Both the position numbers and the translations under genes were made by a program. From assembly GCA_014796735.1 (NCBI GenBank), contig JAAVIG010000041.1, positions 1 through 23,547 on the forward strand: a stretch of DNA of 23,547 nucleotides, read 5' to 3'. The notes below the pieces were generated by a model. The model was not told where the DNA came from, did not search any database, and was given only the letters and a program-made list of their open reading frames with translations. Positions 7,663 to 14,631 of the stretch are shown here, one piece after another (positions within the stretch are counted from its first letter, which is position 1; the number at the start of each line of letters is the position of its first letter). Origin of the DNA: Oscillospiraceae bacterium. GTDB taxonomy: Bacteria; Bacillota; Clostridia; Oscillospirales; Ruminococcaceae.

Positions 7663-8166
7663 TTATTTTTTCTCGATCTTGGAATAATCTCTTTTAAATA
7701 CCGCGCTTTCAAGCTTTCTCTTAAGCTTGAAGGATTTTTTATCCTCCAGATGAAAGGGCTCCACCAAAACGGTATTGACCCCTCTTAAATTTCCGCCTAT
7801 AATATCGGTAAATATCTGATCTCCCACAAGAGCAACGGACTTTCTGGGCAGCCGCATTTTTCGCAGTGCTCTGCTCACCCCTACCGTAAGCGGTTTACAG
7901 CCGAAGGATATATAATCCAATCCTAACTCCTTTGCCAAAGGCGCAACGCGTTTTTTTGTATTATTGGAAAGCACCATCATTTTCATTCCCATACCCCGCA
8001 TTTGCTCAAGCCATTCCGTTACTCCCTGCTCCGCTGCGGGGCTTCCGTGCATGGAAAGGGTGTTGTCCAGGTCTAAAATAAGTCCTCTCAGATGATTTTC
8101 CTTTATGAATTTCTCGTCTATATCCAAAACGCTTTTCAGCCACCATTTAGGTTTAAACAACATCAT
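7663..8166 (-). CDS. yqeG: YqeG-family HAD phosphatase
   Basis: 167 residues from the ATG at 8166, chosen because AAAGGG lies 6 bases upstream; an adjacent in-frame ATG at 8163 is equally plausible. B. subtilis YqeG is of similar size. HAD subfamily IIIA with motif I DLDNTL (nucleophile and acid/base Asp), motif II LSNNT and motif III/IV LVGDQIFTDIIGGN. Cytosolic phosphatase of undetermined physiological substrate; in many Firmicutes it clusters with aro genes and yqeH, and here with aroQ. An upstream in-frame extension to 8223 overlaps the rpsU terminator hairpin and is unlikely. No separate promoter is evident, so it may depend on read-through from rpsU. Confidence 0.9.
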   Translation of the reverse strand: MMLFKPKWWLKSVLDIDEKFIKENHLRGLILDLDNTLSMHGSPAAEQGVTEWLEQMRGMGMKMMVLSNNTKKRVAPLAKELGLDYISFGCKPLTVGVSRALRKMRLPRKSVALVGDQIFTDIIGGNLRGVNTVLVEPFHLEDKKSFKLKRKLESAVFKRDYSKIEKK

Positions 8167-8200
8167 CGTACGCCCTTTGTTTTTTATTGATTTACTAAAA

Positions 8201-8223
8201 AGAATAAGCCTGCCTTCAGGCAA
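8201..8223 (-). terminator. Terminator (attenuator) after rpsU
   Basis: On minus, GCCTG and CAGGC (8209-8222 region) form a hairpin flanked by AAGC/GCTT pairing and followed by TTATTCTTTTT. A second GC-rich hairpin (GCCGG 8247-8251 with CCGGC 8255-8259, enclosed by AAGTAAA/TTTACTT at 8237-8243/8267-8273) lies just upstream. Together they reduce read-through into yqeG. Confidence 0.6.
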
Positions 8224-8289
8224 GCTTACCGGTTGTAAGTAAAACCGCCGGGATCCGGCATAGACATTTACTTAAATTTTCTGATAAAA

Positions 8290-8466
8290 TTACTTGAACT
8301 TGCGCTTGCGAGCGGCTTCGGACTTTTTCTTACGCTTTACCGAAGGCTTTTCGTAATGCTCTCTCTTGCGAACCTCCGCAAGTACGCCGTCACGGGCGCA
8401 GGAACGCTTAAAACGCTTCAGCGCAGTGTCTAAGGATTCGTTCTTTCCGAGACGAACTTCTGCCAT
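8290..8466 (-). CDS. rpsU: 30S ribosomal protein S21
   Basis: 58 residues, the usual size of bS21. It starts MAEVRLGKNESLDTALKRFK and continues with the conserved Arg/Lys-rich helices (CARDGVLAEVRKREHYEKPS) and a basic tail ending RKRKFK. It binds the 30S platform near the anti-SD and 16S 3' end and helps initiation. A perfect AGGAGG precedes the ATG at 8466. It has its own consensus promoter and a two-hairpin terminator region, so it is expressed highly and partly uncoupled from both thrS upstream and yqeG downstream. Confidence 0.97.
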   Translation of the reverse strand: MAEVRLGKNESLDTALKRFKRSCARDGVLAEVRKREHYEKPSVKRKKKSEAARKRKFK

Positions 8467-8602
8467 CTATATCCCTCCTTTTGCCGTTGGGCTAATGTTT
8501 CATAAACGAAACAAAAGGTAATTTTCAACCTAAGCACAACCGATCGCCTTACCCAAGCCAAAAACTGTTTCGGCACAAGCTTTGGATTTATGCTCAACAA
8601 AC

Positions 8603-8631
8603 ATTATACAAAAAATTTGCAATATTGTCAA
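8603..8631 (-). promoter_or_regulatory. Consensus sigma-A promoter of rpsU
   Basis: On minus: TTGACA (8631-8626), a 17-bp spacer and TATAAT (8608-8603), an exact match to consensus. The leader is ~130 nt, with a short GTTTC/GAAAC hairpin just before the SD. Confidence 0.9.
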
Positions 8632-8669
8632 TAGGTATTTTGAAAGTTATTCCAAAAATTTTTAAACAA

Positions 8670-8709
8670 AATAGCGGGATATTATAAAAAGCTTACCCAC
8701 ACGGCTATT
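8670..8709 (-). terminator. Weak terminator-like hairpin after thrS
   Basis: AATAGC just after the thrS stop pairs with GCTATT (plus 8670-8675), with an inner GGGTA/TATCCC, followed on minus by TTTTGTTT. The loop is long and stability uncertain. Confidence 0.35.
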
Positions 8710-10468
8710 CCCTGTTATTTATTTTTTCGGAAATTTTCCCGATAAAATCTTCGATAGTCATAACCTCGGTTTTTCCCGAATTACGGCTCCTGACCGATAC
8801 CGTCCGCTCCGCAGCTTCCTTCTCCCCGATAACAAGCATATACGGAACACGCTCAACGTACTGCGCTTCCCGTATCATATACCCGATTTTTTCGTTTCGA
8901 TCGTCGATCTCGCAGCGTATGCCCTTATCACATAAAAGGTCGTAAATCTCTTTTGCATACTCACCGCTCTTTTTTGATACAACAAGCACCTTAGCCTGAA
9001 CGGGCGCCAGCCACACGGGGAATTTGCCCGCGTAATGCTCCGTAAGAATACCGATAAACCGCTCCACAGAGCCGAAGCAGACACGGTGTATCATAATCGG
9101 GCGCCGCTTCTGACCGTCTTCGCTTACATAACTTAAGTCAAAATTCTGAGGAAGCTGAAAATCAAGCTGAATCGTTCCGCACTGCCATGTACGTCCAAGA
9201 CTGTCTTTAAGGTGGAAATCAATTTTGGGGCCGTAAAACGCGCCGTCCCCCTCGTTTATTTCGTAAGCAAGACCGAGACTGTCCAACGCCTCCTTAAGCC
9301 CGCTTTCGGCTCTTTCCCAATCCTCGTCGCTGCCCATGCTGTCCACAGGGCGGGTGGAAAGCTCCAAGGAATATTCAAACCCGAATTTCCCGTACACCTC
9401 GTCTATCAAGCTTATAACGCCCTTGATCTCCTCGGGTATCTGCTCCTCGGTCATAAATATGTGAGCGTCGTCCTGCGTGAAGCATCTTACTCTGAAAAGC
9501 CCGTGAAGCGTACCCTTAAGCTCATGGCGGTGGACAACACCCAATTCTCCCACTCTCAGCGGCAGCTCCCGATAGCTGTGAGGGCGGCTTTGATAAACCA
9601 ACACTCCGCCGGGACAGTTCATGGGCTTTATGCAGTATTCCTCCCCGTCTATTTCGGAGGAATACATAGTATCCTTATAGTGCGCCCAATGTCCGCTTGT
9701 TTCCCACAGGCTTCGGCTAAGCATTAAAGGCGTGGAGATTTCACGATAGCCGTTTTTGCGGTGTATCTCTCTCCAATATTCTATCAGCTCGTTTTTGATC
9801 ACCAAACCGCCCGGCAGGAAAAAGGGAAATCCCATGCCCTCGTCGCAGAACATAAACAGCCGCATTTCCTTCCCTATCCTGCGGTGATCCCTTTTTTCGG
9901 CTTCCGAGCGCATTTTCAGCCATTCGTCCATTTCCTCGCGGCTTAAAAAAGCGTTCCCGTAAATTCGCGTCAGCATTTTGTTATTGCTGTCGTTTTTCCA
10001 ATAAGCGCCCGAAATCCCCGTCAGCTTAAAAGTCTTGACCGCTTTTGTATAGGTAACATGAGGTCCTCTGCACATATCAATATACTCACCTTGACGGTAA
10101 AAGCTTATCTCCTCCGTGACCGGCAGATCCCCGATATGCTGTATTTTATAATCCTCTCCTCTTTCCGTCATAAGCCCGATCGCTTCATCTCTTGTCAGCA
10201 CAAAGGGCTTTACGGGAAGATTTTCCTTTGCTATCCTGCCCATTTCCGCCTCGATCTCGGGAAGATGATCTTCGGAAATTTTCACGTCTCCAAAATCAAT
10301 GTCATAATAAAAACCCTTTTCGTTTGCGGGGCCGTACCCGAATTTTGCGTTGGGGTACAGTCTTTTTACTGCCTGCGCCAAAAGGTGAGCCGCGCTGTGC
10401 CTGAGTATCTGAAGCTCCTCCTTGCCCTCTGCGTTTTGTACGTTTCCGTTGCTGTAAATCACTTTCAT
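8705..10468 (-). CDS. thrS: Threonyl-tRNA synthetase lacking the TGS domain
   Basis: 587 residues from MKVIYSNGNV at 10468. Upstream in-frame starts abut or precede the SD (AAAGGA) and are rejected. It charges tRNA-Thr with threonine. Domains: editing domain (~20-190) with HSAAH (H24, H28) and C133-R-G-P-H137; class II catalytic core (~200-480) with zinc ligands C285 (NCPGG), H336 (DDAHIF) and the His of MIHR near 462, and motif 2 around VHRHELKGTLHGLFRVR; anticodon-binding domain (~490-587). Most bacterial ThrRS enzymes are ~640 residues with an N-terminal TGS domain; here only ~20 residues precede the editing domain. Expression is governed by the T-box leader upstream. Confidence 0.96.
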   Translation of the reverse strand: MKVIYSNGNVQNAEGKEELQILRHSAAHLLAQAVKRLYPNAKFGYGPANEKGFYYDIDFGDVKISEDHLPEIEAEMGRIAKENLPVKPFVLTRDEAIGLMTERGEDYKIQHIGDLPVTEEISFYRQGEYIDMCRGPHVTYTKAVKTFKLTGISGAYWKNDSNNKMLTRIYGNAFLSREEMDEWLKMRSEAEKRDHRRIGKEMRLFMFCDEGMGFPFFLPGGLVIKNELIEYWREIHRKNGYREISTPLMLSRSLWETSGHWAHYKDTMYSSEIDGEEYCIKPMNCPGGVLVYQSRPHSYRELPLRVGELGVVHRHELKGTLHGLFRVRCFTQDDAHIFMTEEQIPEEIKGVISLIDEVYGKFGFEYSLELSTRPVDSMGSDEDWERAESGLKEALDSLGLAYEINEGDGAFYGPKIDFHLKDSLGRTWQCGTIQLDFQLPQNFDLSYVSEDGQKRRPIMIHRVCFGSVERFIGILTEHYAGKFPVWLAPVQAKVLVVSKKSGEYAKEIYDLLCDKGIRCEIDDRNEKIGYMIREAQYVERVPYMLVIGEKEAAERTVSVRSRNSGKTEVMTIEDFIGKISEKINNRE

Positions 10469-10515
10469 AATTACAACCATTCCTTTCTTATCCAAAAATT
10501 TTAATTGAGTTTTTA

Positions 10516-10948
10516 TTGAATAAGAAAAGCACCCATAACAAACCGCATAACACGGTCTGTCAAGGGTGCATACTAAACGTAAAGCACGGTTCCACCTTGA
10601 TTTTTCACTCTTCGGATTCCAACAAATCCTATTCCTTAACGCGGAAATACGGCAATGCTTACCCTATTGCTCAACCAACTAAATCTTTCCGCAATACTTG
10701 CCGAAAATAAAAAATCTCCGCGTCAAAAATGCTCGCAATATCGCATATTGCTGTGCTTTTTTCCTTGATATTTTTTATTTTCGCCTGCGTCCTGCGGCAA
10801 GCTTTATTCGGTTGAGCAATGCTTTCGGCACTGCGGCTCAGGAGCGGTCTTCACCCCCGCTTTCCATAAGAAGCTTCCACCAAACGCTCCTCTCTCTGGC
10901 TGTTCCGCAAGGACTACTCTTTCCATCATAGCTTTTCTTATTCAACTA
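10516..10948 (-). promoter_or_regulatory. T-box riboswitch of thrS (long form)
   Basis: On minus, reading 5' to 3': Stem I region (10948 to ~10838) with the AGAGAG GA-motif, GGTGGAA, and GTGAAGACCGCTCCTGAGC, where ACC (10848-10846) is the likely threonine specifier codon. Then a long hairpin domain (10820-10666). Then a small stem (GGATT...AATCC) and the T-box sequence AAGGTGGAACCGTGC (10598-10584), whose bulge pairs with the uncharged tRNA NCCA end. Last is the terminator: GCACCC (10569-10564) with GGGTGC (10534-10529) plus TTTTCTTATT. Uncharged tRNA-Thr would stabilise the antiterminator and raise thrS expression. Confidence 0.88.
10666..10820 (-). repeat. Nested long hairpin inside the T-box leader
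   Basis: Four collinear perfect complementary blocks are nested: ATTGCTCAACC (10666-10676) with GGTTGAGCAAT (10810-10820); CTTGC (10697-10701) with GCAAG (10797-10801); CGAAAATAAAAAAT (10702-10715) with ATTTTTTATTTTCG (10770-10783); and GCAATAT (10735-10741) with ATATTGC (10745-10751) around a 3-base loop. Confidence 0.7.
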
Positions 10949-10953
10949 TATTC

Positions 10954-10982
10954 ATTGTATCACAAAAAGGCGTAACTGTCAA
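10954..10982 (-). promoter_or_regulatory. Sigma-A promoter of thrS
   Basis: On minus: TTGACA (10982-10977), a 17-bp spacer and TACAAT (10959-10954). Start near 10948, just ahead of T-box Stem I. Confidence 0.85.
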
Positions 10983-11010
10983 GCAAATGTTTTTATAAAA
11001 AAGTATACAA

Positions 11011-11364
11011 CTACTTCAAAAACTCCGCCGCCGAAATCTCCGTACCGTCCTGCCAAAGTCTTTCCAAATCGTAAAAATCTCTTGTTTCCTTATGAAAAAC
11101 ATGTATCACAACATCAACATAGTCAAGCACTATCCAGCTTGCGCCCTGATACCCCTCGGTACGGTGCGGCTCCAAGCCTGCCTCGGACAGCTTGAACTCC
11201 ACCTCGTCCGCGATCGCCTTGACCTGTGTGTTGCTGTTTCCGTTGGCAATAATGAAGTAGTTGGCAATAATGGTCAATTCGTCGATCTTTATTACCTTTA
11301 TGTTTTCCCCTAATTTGCTGTCGATTGCTTTGACCGCAATTTTTAAAATGTTTTCGTCTGTCAT
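11011..11364 (-). CDS. rsfS: Ribosomal silencing factor RsfS
   Basis: 117 residues, full length for the RsfS/Iojap (DUF143) family. It binds uL14 on the 50S subunit and blocks 30S joining when nutrients run low. Family features: an N-terminal helix (ILKIAVKAIDSKLGENIKVIKI), DELTIIANYFIIANGNSNTQVKAIADEVE with the conserved D...YF.I..G.S..Q, GYQGASWIVLDYVDVVIHVF, and the C-terminal YDLERLWQDG. The start is supported by AAGGAG. It follows yqeK, as is standard in Firmicutes, but across a 333-bp gap holding a cloverleaf-like repeat. No clear promoter of its own. Confidence 0.96.
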   Translation of the reverse strand: MTDENILKIAVKAIDSKLGENIKVIKIDELTIIANYFIIANGNSNTQVKAIADEVEFKLSEAGLEPHRTEGYQGASWIVLDYVDVVIHVFHKETRDFYDLERLWQDGTEISAAEFLK

Positions 11365-11562
11365 AAATACTCCTTATATAATGTTATTTTAAATTTTACT
11401 ATGACACGCATTGCCGCAAAACAATCAAGATTTTACGGTTACGTTTTTTCTCCGCGCCTTTACCCTGCAACTTATGCAAATGTATACTTACGCTGTTCCT
11501 TCCGTCAACTCCTGCCGCCTCATCATAAAAAACAGTCCCTACATAAAAACTGCCTCACCGCA

Positions 11563-11661
11563 GGGGCGGAGCCGCAAATTCCCTGACGGGAATTTGCCCG
11601 TCGTCGGCATTCGCCGCCGACGGTGCCGAATTTTTTACAAAAATTCGGCGGCTCCGCCGCC
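11563..11661. repeat. Cloverleaf-like intergenic repeat
   Basis: An 11-bp closing stem (GGCGGAGCCGC 11565-11575 with GCGGCTCCGCC 11648-11658) encloses three hairpins. A: GCAAATTCCC (11574-11583) / GGGAATTTGC (11588-11597). B: CCGTCG-CGGC (11598-11608) / GCCG-CGACGG (11613-11623), with one internal mismatch. C: GCCGAATTTTT (11625-11635) / AAAAATTCGGC (11639-11649). Almost every base is paired. Read on minus it lies in the yqeK-rsfS spacer. The rest of the gap (11365-11562) shows no supported gene. Confidence 0.75.
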
Positions 11662-11697
11662 CCACGCTGCTTTCCCAAAACCATTGCCAACAAAAAA

Positions 11698-12285
11698 CTA
11701 GGGCAAAAGCGGCCCCTTTTTAAACTTCGAATAAAAATTATACGCCTCCAAAGTAGTAACGGGCACAGTATTCCCAAGCCCCACCGTTTTCAGTACAGAC
11801 CACCGCAGCGTCTGAAACATACCGTTGTCCAGGTCCTCCAGAACCGCCGCCCGGTATTTCTCAACATGAGGATAATCTCTTTCCGCCGATACCATATCCG
11901 CCAGAAAAACTATCTTTTCAAGAACGGTCATATCTGCGTGCCCCACCGTATGAAAGCGTATGGCGTTCAAAATATCCTCATCGGTTATTTTAAGAATATT
12001 TTTAACATAATACGCCCCCGCTATACCGTGCCAAAGCTTAAAGCAGTCCTTTTCCACGGGGTCGATATAATACCCGCTCTGCTCCGCTTCGGAAAGCATA
12101 AGCGCCTTATCGATCTCCTTTTGGCAGTCGTGAAGTATTCCCGCCGTATAAGCCTTGTCCTCGTCCGCACCGAACTTCTTCGCAAGAGTCAGACACATTT
12201 CCGCAACATTAACGCTGTGCTTAAAGCGTTTGTTTCCCATAAGAGACTTTATCGTCTTTTCGTATTCCTTCAATTCAATATTCAT
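11698..12285 (-). CDS. yqeK: YqeK-type HD-domain Ap4A hydrolase
   Basis: 195 residues, family-typical. YqeK proteins symmetrically hydrolyse diadenosine tetraphosphate to ADP, limiting this stress alarmone. HD-domain metal ligands are visible: H23 (RFKHS), H52-D53 (LHDCQKE), H86 (LWHGIAGA), H112/H116 (FHTVGH) and D130 (FLADMVS). SD AAGGAAG; starts 19 bases after the unknown gene's stop. Position after nadD and before rsfS matches the conserved nadD-yqeK-rsfS cluster, but the last link is broken here by a repeat-bearing gap. Confidence 0.94.
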   Translation of the reverse strand: MNIELKEYEKTIKSLMGNKRFKHSVNVAEMCLTLAKKFGADEDKAYTAGILHDCQKEIDKALMLSEAEQSGYYIDPVEKDCFKLWHGIAGAYYVKNILKITDEDILNAIRFHTVGHADMTVLEKIVFLADMVSAERDYPHVEKYRAAVLEDLDNGMFQTLRWSVLKTVGLGNTVPVTTLEAYNFYSKFKKGPLLP

Positions 12286-12304
12286 TTCGGCTTCCTTTTT
12301 CGGA

Positions 12305-12871
12305 TTATAATCGTTTTTCCGTATACGTCATAATAGCCGTATCCAACATTCCCAGTATTCTTTCCCGAACCTCTTGAGGCGTATCGTCACGGTAAACAAG
12401 ACACATTCCTCCGGGTGAACCGTCGCTTCTTTTATATCCGTACATCATCATGTGATCCCCGTAATATTCAAATTCGGCCTTAAAAAGCGCGTGTTCGTAT
12501 TCCGCCGACTGAACCCAAAGAGCGTTTTCTATTTTTCCGCTTTGGCAGTATTCCTCCACGGAGCAGAAAACCTCGTTGATATCGGGAGAGATAAAAAAGT
12601 AAGGACGTTTGTCGTTAAGCTCATATGGGGTATATTCATCGTTACAGTCGGGATCGTATACATAAAAGACCTCGATCTCCCCCGCATTGGTCTTGCTTTC
12701 CACAAAATCAGCCGAAAGCATAAAAGACGCCTCGGCTTGGTAGTCGTTTCCGTCCTCGAAACCGAGCCACATTTCATAAGAGCGCCTTACCGGAGCTTTA
12801 GGAGGGGCAAGACCGTTCTTTTTGTTATTCGCAGCGTCATCGCCCGAAAAAAACATCTGAAAAATTCCCAT
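12305..12871 (-). CDS. Protein of unknown function between nadD and yqeK
   Basis: 188 residues; not recognised. No signal peptide or membrane helix; probably cytosolic. It starts MGIFQMFFSGDDAANNKKNG, then a Pro/Arg hinge (APPKAPVRRSYEMW), then an alternating beta-type region rich in acidic and aromatic residues (WLGFEDGNDYQAEASFML, EIEVFYVYDPDCNDEY, KRPYFFISPDINEVF). It ends in a helix (RERILGMLDTAIMTYTEKRL). Tyr, Phe and Met are frequent, as in small mixed-fold effector or immunity-like proteins, but nothing diagnostic is present. It starts 13 bases after nadD (SD AAAGGATATCC) and is followed at 19 bases by yqeK, so it is co-transcribed inside an otherwise conserved cluster. Confidence 0.8.
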   Translation of the reverse strand: MGIFQMFFSGDDAANNKKNGLAPPKAPVRRSYEMWLGFEDGNDYQAEASFMLSADFVESKTNAGEIEVFYVYDPDCNDEYTPYELNDKRPYFFISPDINEVFCSVEEYCQSGKIENALWVQSAEYEHALFKAEFEYYGDHMMMYGYKRSDGSPGGMCLVYRDDTPQEVRERILGMLDTAIMTYTEKRL

Positions 12872-12884
12872 ACCGGATATCCTT

Positions 12885-13469
12885 TCATTTATAAAGACCG
12901 TTTGCTTTTATATATTCCGACGCGCCGGCCGATAAAAACCCCTCGGTGCTTTCTCCCCTTTTTATTCTTTCCCGTATCTCGGTGGAGGAAATCTCCGTAA
13001 CGGGAAGATTCAATACCTTAACATGCCCCAGCTCCGCCGCGTATTCCAGCATATCCGCGTAGCTGTCCTCCTCCCTTGCGGCGGCGGTAACGGTACATTC
13101 CTTTAAAATGCTTTCGTAGCGGTACCACTTTGCAAAGCCGAACAGCATATCTCCGCCGATGATCAAAAAGAACTTTGTCCCCTTAGGATACATCTCTTTT
13201 AATTTCCGCAGCATTATAATAGTATACCCCTCACCGCCTATCTGCCTTTCTATATCGGAAACGGTGTATATTTTTTTGTTGAACACCGCCCTGCACATAT
13301 TGAGCCTGTGCTCGTAGTCCGTAAACGGCGTGGGCTTATGAGGGGAATGAAAGGTCGGAACGATAAGAAGCTCCTCCAGTCCAAGCCTTTCGCTGCACTG
13401 CGCGGCAAGCCTTTCGTGTCCTATATGCGGCGGGTCAAAGGCGCCGCCGTAAATTCCTACTCTTTTCAT
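12885..13469 (-). CDS. nadD: Nicotinate-nucleotide adenylyltransferase
   Basis: 194 residues, full length. It joins nicotinate mononucleotide and ATP into deamido-NAD, the common step of NAD synthesis. Nucleotidyltransferase signatures: GIYGGAFDPPHIGH (5-18) with H15 and H18 of the (H/T)xGH motif, FFLIIGGDML (100-109), and ISSTEIRERI (160-169) for ATP phosphate binding. The ATG overlaps the yhbY stop (ATGA), indicating translational coupling; SD AAGGGAAGGACAAA lies within the end of yhbY. Confidence 0.97.
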   Translation of the reverse strand: MKRVGIYGGAFDPPHIGHERLAAQCSERLGLEELLIVPTFHSPHKPTPFTDYEHRLNMCRAVFNKKIYTVSDIERQIGGEGYTIIMLRKLKEMYPKGTKFFLIIGGDMLFGFAKWYRYESILKECTVTAAAREEDSYADMLEYAAELGHVKVLNLPVTEISSTEIRERIKRGESTEGFLSAGASEYIKANGLYK

Positions 13470-13906
13470 TTTGTCCTTCCCTTTTTGCTTCTGTTTTTGT
13501 TTACCGTCTTGCGGGTTCTGACGGTCATGCCCGTTTTGCCGTTCCTGCCGGTGTTTCCGCCCTTATCCACGCTTGTTCCGCTTTTCTTGATCGATTTGTT
13601 CTCTTTATCCTCTTTGTCAAGATACGAGCCTTTTTTATCGCCCTTTTTCCTCTGCTGAAACAAAATGACCTTGCTCCCTATGACCTGCACCACCTCACAG
13701 CCGACAGCCTCCGCCAGCGCGTTTGCCGCTTCAAAGGGCGTAAGCTCGCAGGTCTCCAGCACATGTATCTTTATCATTTCCCTTGCCTCAAGCGCGTCCC
13801 CGACCTGTTTTAAAAAGGTATCTCCTATGGGATTCTTACCGATTTGCAGGATAGTATCCATATTTGAAGCTATTGATTTAAGCTTTGCTCTTTCTTTGCT
13901 TGTCAT
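13466..13906 (-). CDS. yhbY: YhbY-type CRM-domain RNA-binding protein with basic tail
   Basis: 146 residues. Residues 1-~95 are a single CRS1-YhbY (CRM) domain: the TSKERAKLKSIASNM start, the QIGKNPIG loop (the family's GKxG-type motif), LEAREMIKIHVLE, AANALAEAVGCEVVQVIGSKVILFQ. It is associated with pre-50S ribosomal RNA. Most bacterial YhbY proteins end near residue 96; here ~50 more residues of Lys/Gly/Arg/Thr/Asn low complexity follow (to NKNRSKKGRTK), a probable disordered RNA-binding tail. The start at 13906 follows the AGGAAAGG supplied by the end of repeat copy R1. Coupled to nadD by a 4-base overlap. Confidence 0.92.
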   Translation of the reverse strand: MTSKERAKLKSIASNMDTILQIGKNPIGDTFLKQVGDALEAREMIKIHVLETCELTPFEAANALAEAVGCEVVQVIGSKVILFQQRKKGDKKGSYLDKEDKENKSIKKSGTSVDKGGNTGRNGKTGMTVRTRKTVNKNRSKKGRTK

Positions 13907-13917
13907 TTATAATCTTG

Positions 13918-14012
13918 CCTTTCCTCTTAAGGAACATTTGTGCCGAGGCGATATATCGAGGCACAAATGCGACGGGTTTGAAAGAACCCATTTTTTTCAG
14001 GTTCTTTCAAAC
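13918..14012 (-). repeat. Two-hairpin SD-bearing intergenic repeat, copy R1
   Basis: On minus, 5' to 3': a 13-bp hairpin GTTTGAAAGAACC / GGTTCTTTCAAAC (14012-13976, A-rich loop); linker CCCGTCG; a second hairpin CATTTGTGCC / GGCACAAATG (13969-13935) with an inner CGATATATCG; and TTCCTTAAGAGGAAAGG (13934-13918), which contains the SD of yhbY. Same architecture and many identical bases as R2. Confidence 0.8.
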
Positions 14013-14027
14013 TTCTCCTTTTATTTT

Positions 14028-14618
14028 TTAGTTGTTCCCTTTTGTCAATTCCTCCGCAAGCTTTTTCATAGCCTGCGCCCTGTGGCTTATTTTGTTTTTC
14101 TCCTTGCTGTCTATCTGCGCAAGACTTGTGTCCTCGTCTATCATAAAAATAGGATCGTAGCCGAAGCCGCCGCTTCCCGCCGGCTCGTAGCCGATAAATC
14201 CGTCAAGCGTACCCGTTACGCAGTATTCTTTTTTTTCGTCCAAAATAAAATATATCGCGCAGACAAAACGCGCATTTCTGAGCGGCATATCCACTCCCTG
14301 CATTTCTTCAAGCAGCTTTTCGTTGCGCTGCTCGTCGGTGGCATTCTCTCCCGCGTATCTTGCGGAGTAGATCCCCGGCGCACCGCCCAGAAATTCCACC
14401 TCCAAGCCGCTGTCGTCGGCAATAACGGGCAGACCCGTAAGTCTGTAGACCTCCTTTGCCTTTATATGAGCATTTTCCTCAAAGGTCTCTCCGTCCTCGA
14501 TTATTTCGGCTTCAACGCCCGCCTCGGTCATTGAAACGGGCTCATATCCGAAAGGCTCCAGAAGCTGCCGAAACTCCCGAACCTTACCCTCGTTTTTTGT
14601 TGCTATAATAACTTTCAT
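14028..14618 (-). CDS. rdgB: RdgB/HAM1-family XTP/dITP pyrophosphatase
   Basis: 196 residues from MKVIIATKNEGK at 14618, matching the family length of ~197. It hydrolyses dITP, ITP and XTP to monophosphates, keeping deaminated purines out of nucleic acid. Signatures: TKNEGKVREF (SHR-type nucleotide loop), ADDSGLEVEFLGGAPGIYSARYAG with the catalytic Asp pair, SGGFGYDPIF and KNKISHRAQAMKKL. An in-frame TTG-initiated extension to 14732 runs through repeat R2 and is rejected: the SD AGGAAAGG lies just upstream of 14618. A second in-frame ATG two bases after that SD is too close. Confidence 0.96.
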   Translation of the reverse strand: MKVIIATKNEGKVREFRQLLEPFGYEPVSMTEAGVEAEIIEDGETFEENAHIKAKEVYRLTGLPVIADDSGLEVEFLGGAPGIYSARYAGENATDEQRNEKLLEEMQGVDMPLRNARFVCAIYFILDEKKEYCVTGTLDGFIGYEPAGSGGFGYDPIFMIDEDTSLAQIDSKEKNKISHRAQAMKKLAEELTKGNN

Positions 14619-14631
14619 TTTTATGATCATA

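Noticed and set aside
8167..8223. Longer YqeG start
   Set aside because: The extension runs across the rpsU terminator hairpin; AAAGGG fits 8166 or 8163.
11401..11560. Minus-strand open stretch of ~50 codons before rsfS (…YDEAAGVDG…)
   Set aside because: No start codon with an SD and no recognised similarity; probably chance or an untraceable relic.
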